This document shows, in pieces, positions 1-5,279 of a stretch of 8,259 nt of DNA. Numbering within the stretch: position 1 is the stretch's first letter; every line of letters starts with the position of its first letter. The position numbers were made by a program, and so were the translations under genes. The DNA is from an uncultured Bacteroidota bacterium (lineage in GTDB: Bacteria; Bacteroidota; Bacteroidia; UKL13-3): positions 1 through 8,259 of the forward strand of contig CAIUEQ010000055.1 in the NCBI GenBank assembly GCA_903898215.1, in the 5' to 3' direction. The notes beneath the pieces were generated by a model. The model was not told where the DNA came from. It did no database searches and was given only the letters and a program-made list of their open reading frames with translations.

Positions 1-98
1 CAGATGGAATAACCGTTTTAAGATTTGAAAACAGATTTGTATTTGAACACACAGATTTTGTTCTTGAAGAAATTAAAAATAATTTTAAATCAAAATAA
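1..98 (+). CDS. C-terminal fragment of a DUF559-like endonuclease-domain protein (5' end outside window)
   Basis: This is an open frame entering from the left edge (first full codon at 3) and closing at TAA 96-98, giving 31 residues. The tail contains GITVLRFENRFVF followed by VLEEIKNNF. That is the pattern I know from the C-terminus of DUF559 proteins: a beta strand 'GI.VLRF.N..VF' and then a helix 'VLEEI'. DUF559 is related to Vsr-type very-short-patch-repair nucleases with the PD-(D/E)XK fold; the catalytic part would lie upstream of the window. The two other forward frames hit stops within the first 30 bases. The stop lies 10 bases before the palindromic repeat cluster at 109-270, and the hairpin with a T tract at 244-270 could end this transcript. 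The family call rests on a short remembered pattern, and activity cannot be judged. Confidence 0.72.
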   Translation, partial: DGITVLRFENRFVFEHTDFVLEEIKNNFKSK

Positions 99-127
99 TT
101 TTAACGTTCTCCTCCTCGCTGGAGGAG

Positions 128-163
128 CCTGCCTGCCGCTCAAGGTCTTGTTTGGTAGGCAGG
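128..163. repeat. Inner palindrome, probably nested in the larger repeat
   Basis: CCTGCCTGCC (128-137) pairs with GGTAGGCAGG (154-163) through 10 pairs, one of them G.T, around a 16-base loop. It sits exactly between the first hairpin (ends 127) and the next repeat word (from 164). If it is removed, the flanking parts join into a continuous palindrome-rich unit. This suggests it is a separate small element that inserted into the larger one. Confidence 0.55.
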
Positions 164-243
164 TGTCACGTAGTGACGAGGTGGTGAGTTTGCTGAAAAT
201 TATCATCCTGCTTCACCACCCCTATTTCGCTTCGCTCAATTTT

Positions 244-270
244 CCCCTCCTTGAAGGAGGGGAGCTTTTT
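244..270 (+). terminator. Terminator-like hairpin at the right end of the repeat cluster
   Basis: A perfect stem CCCCTCC (244-250) / GGAGGGG (256-262) with loop TTGAA is followed by AGC and five T (266-270), as expected of a rho-independent terminator reading rightward. It lies between the convergent DUF559-like fragment and the alpha/beta hydrolase, and its T tract ends 2 bases before the hydrolase stop codon. Read leftward the stem is followed by A residues, so it is a poor terminator for the hydrolase but could cap that mRNA's 3' end. It may be only repeat structure. Confidence 0.5.
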
Positions 271-271
271 A

Positions 272-1039
272 TTAAATATTTAGAAATTTTATCACTGCAT
301 CAAAAAACTCTTTTGGCTTTTCGGCATGAACCCAATGTGCTGCATTTTCTATAATTTGGATAGTTGCTCGAGGAAATAATTTTACTATATCACTCTTATC
401 TTTTTCCAGAATATAATTTGAGTTTCCACCTTTAATAAAAAGTGTTTCACCTTCAAAAACATTTAAAGAAATTATTTCTTCCAACATTTTTTCATAATCA
501 CGATAAAGTATTTCAAAATTCAATTTCCATATAAAACCGCCATCCTCGTTTCGCTCTAAATTCTTTAACACAAATTGTCGTATCGCTAAATCTTCAACAA
601 ATGGTTTCATCAATTCTTCTGCTTCTTTCCGGGTTTGAATTAGTTTTAGGTCTACACTTTTTATAGCATCAAAAACATCATCATGACCTCGTTGATATGA
701 TCGTGGTGCAATATCTACAACAATTAGTTTGTCAACTTTTTCAGAATGATCCAATGCAAACTGCATAGCAACTTTCCCTCCCATCGAATGTCCTAGAATA
801 GTTGCAGACAATAAATTTTGTTGTTGCATAAATTCTTTCAAGTCATCAACCATCAATGAAATTGAATGATGTTCAGTATGTGGCGAACGTCCATGATTTC
901 TTAAATCAATGGTATAAACTTCAAAACCATATTTACCAAACTCTGTAGCGAGAGTATGCCAATTATCGAGTGATCCTAAAAAACCATGAAGGATGATGAT
1001 TGGTTTTCCATTTCCGTATTTTTTAAAATTAAGGAACAT
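272..1039 (-). CDS. Alpha/beta-fold hydrolase, YbfF/ABHD11-like esterase
   Basis: This 255-residue protein has the usual length for the family. An alpha/beta-hydrolase core is plain: the oxyanion-hole motif HGFLGS (18-23), DLRNHGRS (45-52), the nucleophile elbow GHSMGG (83-88) with Ser85, the segment VVDIAP (107-112) with Asp109 as the probable acid, and the C-terminal catalytic histidine His235 in AAHWVHAEKP. The strings LDNW, GHSMGGK, VDIAP, GGNS and HWVHAEKP closely follow E. coli YbfF, an acyl-ester hydrolase whose physiological substrate is uncertain. There is no signal peptide, so it is probably cytoplasmic. The start is ATG at 1039-1037, preceded directly by an in-frame TAA and by heptamer repeats, without a Shine-Dalgarno. 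It lies 146 bases downstream of the adenosyltransferase, so it may be the last gene of that transcript or transcribed separately. The fold is certain; the substrate is unknown. Confidence 0.92.
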   Translation of the reverse strand: MFLNFKKYGNGKPIIILHGFLGSLDNWHTLATEFGKYGFEVYTIDLRNHGRSPHTEHHSISLMVDDLKEFMQQQNLLSATILGHSMGGKVAMQFALDHSEKVDKLIVVDIAPRSYQRGHDDVFDAIKSVDLKLIQTRKEAEELMKPFVEDLAIRQFVLKNLERNEDGGFIWKLNFEILYRDYEKMLEEIISLNVFEGETLFIKGGNSNYILEKDKSDIVKLFPRATIQIIENAAHWVHAEKPKEFFDAVIKFLNI

Positions 1040-1042
1040 TTA

Positions 1043-1070
1043 TGTTTGAGGTTTATTGTTTGATGTTTGA
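1043..1070. repeat. Heptamer tandem repeat in the leader of the alpha/beta hydrolase
   Basis: Four consecutive 7-base units read TGTTTGA, GGTTTAT, TGTTTGA, TGTTTGA on the plus strand; three are identical. On the minus strand they end 3 bases before the hydrolase start codon, so they occupy the translation-initiation region. Copy-number change here would alter the mRNA leader but not the reading frame. Confidence 0.7.
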
Positions 1071-1091
1071 GCCTGTTGCTAATTTTTTTGC

Positions 1092-1109
1092 CACAGATTA
1101 CACAGATTA
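1092..1109. repeat. Two tandem copies of CACAGATTA
   Basis: Two exact 9-base copies of CACAGATTA stand side by side in the gap between the adenosyltransferase and the alpha/beta hydrolase. I remember this word as a frequent intergenic repeat in Bacteroidota, but its role is unknown and a genome count is not possible here. Confidence 0.55.
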
Positions 1110-1112
1110 ATT

Positions 1113-1182
1113 ATTGCTTACTTCCAGTTGCATATTGCCAATTGCTTTTTGACTAACTCCTCTTCCCTATTGTCTATTCCCT
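1113..1182. repeat. Degenerate heptamer array, about ten units
   Basis: Reading in steps of seven from 1113 gives units such as ATTGCTT, GTTGCAT, ATTGCCA, ATTGCTT, TTTGACT, CTTCCCT, ATTGTCT and ATTCCCT. They share the loose consensus ATTGCCT and stay in phase for ten units. The array ends 3 bases before the stop codon of the cobalamin adenosyltransferase, so it forms the start of that gene's 3' flank. No open frame explains it. Confidence 0.6.
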
Positions 1183-1185
1183 AAA

Positions 1186-1740
1186 CTACATTCTTGGTCT
1201 CCAAGCAATTTCATTTGCACCTGCATCATGAACTAATTTCCTTGAAAACATAAATAAGAAATCCGACAAACGATTTAAATACCGAACAACAATTTCTGGA
1301 ACTTCTGTTTCTGTACTTAAGTGAACAACTAATCTTTCGGCTCTGCGACAAACACAACGTGCAATATGACATTGAGATGCTGCAACAGTTCCACCAGGGA
1401 GTATAAAACTTTTTAATTCGGGAAGATTTAAATCCATTTTATCCATTTCTGTTTCCAGTAACTCAACATCGGTATCATGCAAATCAGGAATCTTCATTTT
1501 TGACTTTTCAGGATCAGATGCCAACACCGAACCAACTGTAAATAATCTATCCTGTATTTCATAAAGAATTTTAGAATCCTCTTTATTTTGCATCGAATCA
1601 ATAATTAAACCGATATATGAATTGAGTTCATCAACTGTACCATAACTTTCAATTCGTAAATGATGCTTTGGAACGCGAACTCCACCAATCAAAGATGTTT
1701 CGCCTTTGTCGCCAGTTTTGGTATAAATCTTAAATGTCAT
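1186..1740 (-). CDS. Cob(I)yrinic acid a,c-diamide / cob(I)alamin adenosyltransferase, PduO type
   Basis: This 184-residue protein transfers the adenosyl group of ATP to reduced cobalamin, making coenzyme B12 in the cytoplasm. It matches the PduO/MMAB family from end to end: the N-terminal ATP-binding segment TKTGDKGETSL (7-17), IESYGTVDELNSYIG (30-44) beginning the helical bundle, FILPGG (112-117), the CRRAER motif (131-136) and RYLNRLSDFLF (153-163), which contains the conserved asparagine and aspartate of the active site. The length is typical and the start is ATG at 1740-1738. The stop codon of the serine hydrolase lies 3 bases upstream, so the two are transcribed and probably translated together. 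The enzyme serves adenosylcobalamin-dependent mutases or reductases encoded elsewhere; no other cobalamin gene is visible here. The standard symbols (pduO, cobO, mmaB) belong to differing contexts, so I leave the symbol blank. Confidence 0.95.
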   Translation of the reverse strand: MTFKIYTKTGDKGETSLIGGVRVPKHHLRIESYGTVDELNSYIGLIIDSMQNKEDSKILYEIQDRLFTVGSVLASDPEKSKMKIPDLHDTDVELLETEMDKMDLNLPELKSFILPGGTVAASQCHIARCVCRRAERLVVHLSTETEVPEIVVRYLNRLSDFLFMFSRKLVHDAGANEIAWRPRM

Positions 1741-1743
1741 ATT

Positions 1744-2838
1744 CTATTTTTTAAAATCATTAATCAACTTATTTCTAAACTCACCATCCTTTAAAACTTT
1801 CATCATAAAAGCATCCAAACTTGCCTGCAATTTTATACTTTCCAAAGTTGTGAGGTTATTAAAAAACAAGGCAATTTCAGTTTGATTGTTTTCAAAATCT
1901 TTTGCATACAAAGCTTCTGTTATTACAAATGCTGTTGAACCACCTTTAGCACCAAGGTGAAAGAATGATGATTTATTTTCTTTATTTTTCATTGGCCACT
2001 CAAAAATATCATCTAAGATAATTTGAGTAGTTGAATCAAAATAAGTTCGTGAATTAATTTTATGCATCACCGAAACATATTGTTTACATGACCCGCCAAT
2101 TAATCTGTTGCTCCAAATTTTTTGCTGGTCGATATAAATGCTTTCCTCATCAAACTTCTTTTTAAATGTTGGATCGTTTTTGAATTTCTCATGCGCTTCA
2201 AAACTTTTTTTAACGTATTCGTCCATCGACATCATTTGCAGTTTTTCGACAAAAGGTTGTATTTCTATTTCCTTTGGTTTTTGGCAAACTACCAAAGCCG
2301 AACCAATCGGATAAAATTTCTGATGACCTTTTAATCCAAGCGAATCGAGTAAAGCATTTAAATTATCAAAGCCTAATTTATCCATTAAAAATTCGGTATT
2401 GGCATTTGAACTAAATCGAATCATTCCTTTTGCAATATCTAACAATTTCACTTTGCTTCCGTTTAACAAAGTATCCTTTTTAATTTGTTTTAACCATTGA
2501 GAATGAGCGCCACCATCAGTTCCTTTTAAAAAATATTTATCTAATTCGAGTGTATCAATTTCTTCATCTAATTTTATAATTCCTGAAGATGATTGTCTGG
2601 CAAATTCAATTGCAATAATTGTTTTAACGGTACTTGCCAAAGGCATGATGGTATCAGAATTTTGATCAGCAATAACCGAATCATTTCTAACAATAAATAT
2701 CGCGGCTTTTTCAGGATGCTTTTTTACAAATTCTGCAACCTTTTCGGCATTAGGATCTACTAAAGAATATGCCCAACCTAAAATGATAAGCGCAAACAAA
2801 ACAACTATTCCAACACCAATTAAAATTTTCTTTTTCAT
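1744..2838 (-). CDS. Membrane-anchored serine hydrolase, class A beta-lactamase-like fold
   Basis: This is a 364-residue protein. KKK followed by a hydrophobic stretch (about 5-27) is an N-terminal anchor or uncleaved signal. It has no lipobox cysteine, so the domain should face the periplasm. The three signatures of penicillin-recognising serine enzymes appear in order: S-T-V-K (69-72, nucleophile Ser69), S-S-N (143-145, the SxN motif) and K-G-G-S (298-301, the KTG-like motif). The N-terminal part ADQNSDTIMPLAS-TVK resembles the Beta-lactamase2 family. Between SxN and KGG there are about 150 residues, more than in true class A enzymes, and I see no ExxLN omega-loop motif carrying the deacylating glutamate. 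This favours a peptidase or esterase over an antibiotic-degrading lactamase. ATG at 2838-2836 follows the upstream stop by 1 base, and the adenosyltransferase starts 3 bases downstream. The substrate is unknown. Confidence 0.85.
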   Translation of the reverse strand: MKKKILIGVGIVVLFALIILGWAYSLVDPNAEKVAEFVKKHPEKAAIFIVRNDSVIADQNSDTIMPLASTVKTIIAIEFARQSSSGIIKLDEEIDTLELDKYFLKGTDGGAHSQWLKQIKKDTLLNGSKVKLLDIAKGMIRFSSNANTEFLMDKLGFDNLNALLDSLGLKGHQKFYPIGSALVVCQKPKEIEIQPFVEKLQMMSMDEYVKKSFEAHEKFKNDPTFKKKFDEESIYIDQQKIWSNRLIGGSCKQYVSVMHKINSRTYFDSTTQIILDDIFEWPMKNKENKSSFFHLGAKGGSTAFVITEALYAKDFENNQTEIALFFNNLTTLESIKLQASLDAFMMKVLKDGEFRNKLINDFKK

Positions 2839-2839
2839 A

Positions 2840-3991
2840 TCAATAAAAATATTTTGGAATACGTTTTTTTATAAATGGAATATTTCCAAAACTTATCAGC
2901 CAATTGATAAGCCAAACACGCTTTCCTAATATACGTTGCAAGATGTAATGATTATTAAAATTCGACCACATTTTTTTGTAAACGCGTTCATCATAAGCTT
3001 TTAATTTGGATGATGAAAAATCATTTGCTTCAATACATTTCAAAATTTGTTCGGCAGCAAATTTTCCGCTTTCCATAGCTGTTTCAATTCCTTCTCCACT
3101 AAAAGGATCAATTAATGAAGCTGCATCCCCGCATAACATAAAACGTTCTCCAGAAATATGATATTTTTTTGAGCCTAGTGGTAAGCCAAATCCTTTAGTT
3201 TCTTCAAGTGGAATTGCATCTTTAAATCTTTCGGCAACTTCAGGAATATGATTGATAATATCGCTCATACTTTTTTTGATATCAATCTTTTGTTTGGCGA
3301 TTGTATCGCTTAACATTCCAAAACCAACATTTGCTTCATTATTATTAAGTGGAAATATCCAAAAATATCCAGGCAAATAACCTTTTAAAAAATACACCTC
3401 GAGAGCATTTCCCTCCAACCCTTTCACATTTTTATAATATTGTCTAACGGCACCCGAGTAATGTTTTCTATCGACTTTAAAATTAGCAAGTTGCTTGGCA
3501 ACTATGGAGTGTGCGCCATCGCATCCCAAAATTACTTTTGCTCTCAGAATCCTTCCATCTTCTAATTTAACTTCTGCATACTCCTGATTTGATGTAACAG
3601 TAGAAACTTTAATTTGTTGGAATATTTCTGCATTTTTATTTTGACAGGCAATATTAAAAAGCCAATTATCAAAAACGATACGTTTTATGCAATGTCCTTT
3701 TTTACTAAAGGCAATTTCTAATGATTCAAATTTTGGGCTATAAAGTTTTGCCTTCTCTATATAAACTTTCTCTTCAAATTGATCGAGTTGTTTTTCGAGT
3801 TCAGGATCTATTTGCCTCAAAATTCTTTTCACAACTGAACTTACTGCATCACCACAGATTTTATCTCTGGGAAATAATTCTTTTTCGAGCAAAGCCACTT
3901 TCAATCCGCTGTTTCTTAAAGCTATTGTTGCCGTTGAACCGGCAGGACCCGCTCCAATTATAATTACATCAAAAATTTTTATTTCATTCAT
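2840..3991 (-). CDS. Geranylgeranyl reductase family FAD-dependent oxidoreductase
   Basis: From the ATG at 3991-3989 this is 383 residues, normal for the family. It has the N-terminal Rossmann FAD motif GAGPAG (13-18) within DVIIIGAGPAGS, the CGD segment (46-48) typical of geranylgeranyl reductases, the GCDGAHS motif (156-162), and the second FAD-binding motif LCGDAA (286-291, Asp289) followed by DPFSGEGIETAMESG. Members reduce isoprenoid double bonds (chlorophyll, archaeal lipid or quinone side chains) or act as related monooxygenase-like flavoproteins; the substrate in Bacteroidota is not settled. There is no signal peptide, and the hydrophobic C-terminus may contact the membrane. A TTG two codons earlier (3997) is also open, but I prefer the ATG. 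It is the first gene of a tight cluster: its TGA is 1 base from the serine hydrolase start. The divergent DUF6089 gene starts 291 bases away. Confidence 0.9.
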   Translation of the reverse strand: MNEIKIFDVIIIGAGPAGSTATIALRNSGLKVALLEKELFPRDKICGDAVSSVVKRILRQIDPELEKQLDQFEEKVYIEKAKLYSPKFESLEIAFSKKGHCIKRIVFDNWLFNIACQNKNAEIFQQIKVSTVTSNQEYAEVKLEDGRILRAKVILGCDGAHSIVAKQLANFKVDRKHYSGAVRQYYKNVKGLEGNALEVYFLKGYLPGYFWIFPLNNNEANVGFGMLSDTIAKQKIDIKKSMSDIINHIPEVAERFKDAIPLEETKGFGLPLGSKKYHISGERFMLCGDAASLIDPFSGEGIETAMESGKFAAEQILKCIEANDFSSSKLKAYDERVYKKMWSNFNNHYILQRILGKRVWLINWLISFGNIPFIKKRIPKYFY

Positions 3992-4282
3992 TGACAAAAT
4001 GCTTATCTAAAACTCGCAAACAAAAATGCTTCTTTTTGAATTGAAAAGGAAACGAATCTGATTTTTGATAAAGTGAAATCAAATTATCTTAACAAATCGA
4101 GTGTTATTAAGGTTTGTAAGTTCAAAATTATATGCTCACATTTTTTAAATTAATCCACATTATGGAAATGAACATCCTGTTTTGCTGATGTTTAAAAGGT
4201 TTTTTTCCACAACAAAAATTATTAATTAATTTTAAAAGAATTTATTCAATATAATTGAAAGTAATTGCAATTTTAAGAAAGC
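3992..4282. other. Divergent intergenic region
   Basis: These 291 AT-rich bases separate the starts of the reductase (minus) and the DUF6089 gene (plus), so both promoters should lie here. The only full match to the Bacteroidota -7 consensus that I find is CAAAATTA at 4123-4130, which reads TAATTTTG on the minus strand. I see no good -33 partner for it and no convincing plus-strand promoter. A 6-bp inverted repeat TTTGAT/ATCAAA (4064-4069/4078-4083) is too short to interpret. No gene or RNA is evident. Confidence 0.6.
4123..4130 (-). promoter_or_regulatory. Possible -7 element for the reductase operon
   Basis: On the minus strand this reads TAATTTTG, an exact TAnnTTTG match. It would give a leader of roughly 125 bases before the reductase start. 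No TTTG lies 19-21 bases further upstream, so this is only a weak candidate. Confidence 0.28.
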
Positions 4283-5161
4283 ATGATAAAACCATTTATG
4301 AAACGTGTTTTAACAAATTTTATATTTGTCGTTTCATTCATTTATATTTTTACATATAACGCTAAAGCACAGAAAACTGAAATTGGTGCTATGGTTGGCG
4401 GTGCAATGTATTATGGTGATATCATCAATGATTTTATTTTAAACTCTTCCAAAGGTTCTGCTGGACTATTTATTAGATATCACTTAAACGAAGATGTTTC
4501 GGTAAAATATGCTGCAAGTTATTGCAGAGTTGGAGGAGCTGATTCAACCAGTTCCAGTGATTATCAAAAAAACAGAAACTTATCTTTTTGGAGCGATATT
4601 TTTGAAGCTTCAGTTCAACTGGAATTTAATTTTGTAAAAGATATTATCAGAGGACGGAGGCTAAGAAACAGATTTATTCCTTATGCAACTGTTGGACTAG
4701 GAGCTTTTTCTTTTTGGAGTTATGCTACAAACCCAAATACCGGCCTTCCTGTAAAACTCAAAAGTTTACATACTGAAGGTTTATCCTATGCACCATATGG
4801 CGTTTGCCTTCCAATTGGGTTAGGTTTAAAATATAAGATTACCTCAAATATTACTTTAGGTCTTGAAGCTAATGTACGCTTTACAAACACCACTTACATT
4901 GATGATATTGGAGGAGTAACTGCAACTTATCCCTCACAAAAAGTGCTACGAAGTTTGACAGCATTAGTGATGTACGACAGATCAAAAGCAAGATACAATC
5001 CTGCAACCGGTTATAGTGGAGGAAATGAAGGTGGCTTGAGAGGTAAAATTGCAATAAATGATATCTATGCCTTATTTGGAGTATCACTGAGTTACCGAAT
5101 AGAATTTGTTAAGTTTGGGGTAAACCATGGAAAGTCTGTATTAAAGCTCAGATACTTCTAA
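4283..5161 (+). CDS. DUF6089 family outer-membrane beta-barrel protein (PorG-like)
   Basis: This 292-residue protein begins with a signal peptide: basic KRVL, a hydrophobic core (12-25) and the cleavage motif AKA (27-29) before Gln30. The mature part begins TEIGAMVGGAMYYGD, then IRYHLNEDVSVKYAASY, RNLSF (98-102), LEFNF (113-117), FIPYATVGLGAF (131-142), TEGLSYAPYGVCLPIG (164-179), LGLEANVRFT and YIDDI (205-209), and near the end LRGK (252-255) with NDIYALFGVSLSYRI. This order is the DUF6089 pattern as I know it. The alternating strands and the final aromatic residue in LRYF fit an outer-membrane barrel. Some DUF6089 members are annotated as type IX secretion protein PorG, and that role is possible but not shown here. 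Start ATG 4283 is used; an internal ATG five codons on would also leave a signal peptide. It may form a transcription unit of its own. Confidence 0.82.
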   Translation: MIKPFMKRVLTNFIFVVSFIYIFTYNAKAQKTEIGAMVGGAMYYGDIINDFILNSSKGSAGLFIRYHLNEDVSVKYAASYCRVGGADSTSSSDYQKNRNLSFWSDIFEASVQLEFNFVKDIIRGRRLRNRFIPYATVGLGAFSFWSYATNPNTGLPVKLKSLHTEGLSYAPYGVCLPIGLGLKYKITSNITLGLEANVRFTNTTYIDDIGGVTATYPSQKVLRSLTALVMYDRSKARYNPATGYSGGNEGGLRGKIAINDIYALFGVSLSYRIEFVKFGVNHGKSVLKLRYF

Positions 5162-5227
5162 TCATTTTAAATATTTTAGTCCTATTTATAAGCAAAAATA
5201 ATTTCTTTTCTACTTCGAAAACTTTTG

Positions 5228-5258
5228 TTTGCTTGAACAGGTATTAACCTTACTTTTG
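5228..5258 (+). promoter_or_regulatory. Bacteroidota-type promoter of yidC
   Basis: TTTG at 5228-5231 (-33) is followed after 19 bases by TACTTTTG at 5251-5258 (-7), matching TTTG-N19-TAnnTTTG exactly. Transcription would begin near 5264-5266, about 15 bases before the yidC ATG at 5280. It also shows that the longer TTG-initiated frame from 5229 is not the real start. Confidence 0.8.
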
Positions 5259-5279
5259 CACCCAATTTTTAAAACACTC

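Larger units (their letters stand above)
109..270. repeat. Composite GC-rich palindromic repeat cluster
   Basis: In otherwise AT-rich DNA, 162 bases hold five inverted repeats in a row: 7-bp arms around a 5-base loop (109-115/121-127); 10-bp arms with one G.T pair (128-137/154-163); 5-bp arms (165-169/173-177); 8-bp perfect arms (180-187/213-220); and 7-bp arms around a 5-base loop (244-250/256-262) followed by a T tract. The first and last hairpins are built alike (CTCC-rich arm, 5-base loop, GGAG-rich arm) and bracket the unit. From memory, similar hairpin clusters are scattered between genes in environmental Bacteroidota genomes; I cannot confirm that here. Forward translation of this stretch gives an open frame (25-354), but its length is explained by the repeat and its overlap with the hydrolase gene, so it is not a gene. 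Confidence 0.8.

Noticed and set aside
109..270. CRISPR-like array
   Set aside because: The palindromes differ in sequence and spacing, with no identical repeats or regular spacers.
25..354. Forward open frame of 109 codons
   Set aside because: It starts from a codon inside the DUF559-like tail, runs through the palindromic repeats and into the antisense of the alpha/beta hydrolase; the other frame over 3-98 gives the recognisable protein tail.
1744..2838. True class A beta-lactamase (resistance gene)
   Set aside because: The ExxLN motif is not seen, the spacing between motifs is too long, and the gene sits in a tight chromosomal cluster.
3992..3997. TTG start two codons before the reductase ATG
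   Set aside because: The ATG at 3991-3989 is the better start codon and leaves the usual short lead to the FAD-binding motif.
4064..4083. Hairpin TTTGAT/ATCAAA as an operator or terminator
   Set aside because: Six AT-rich pairs in AT-rich DNA are expected by chance, and the region holds two 5' ends, not a 3' end.
5229..5279. N-terminal 17-codon extension of YidC from a TTG codon
   Set aside because: It overlaps a perfect -33/-7 promoter, and the protein from ATG 5280 begins with the usual MDRNSIIG membrane segment.
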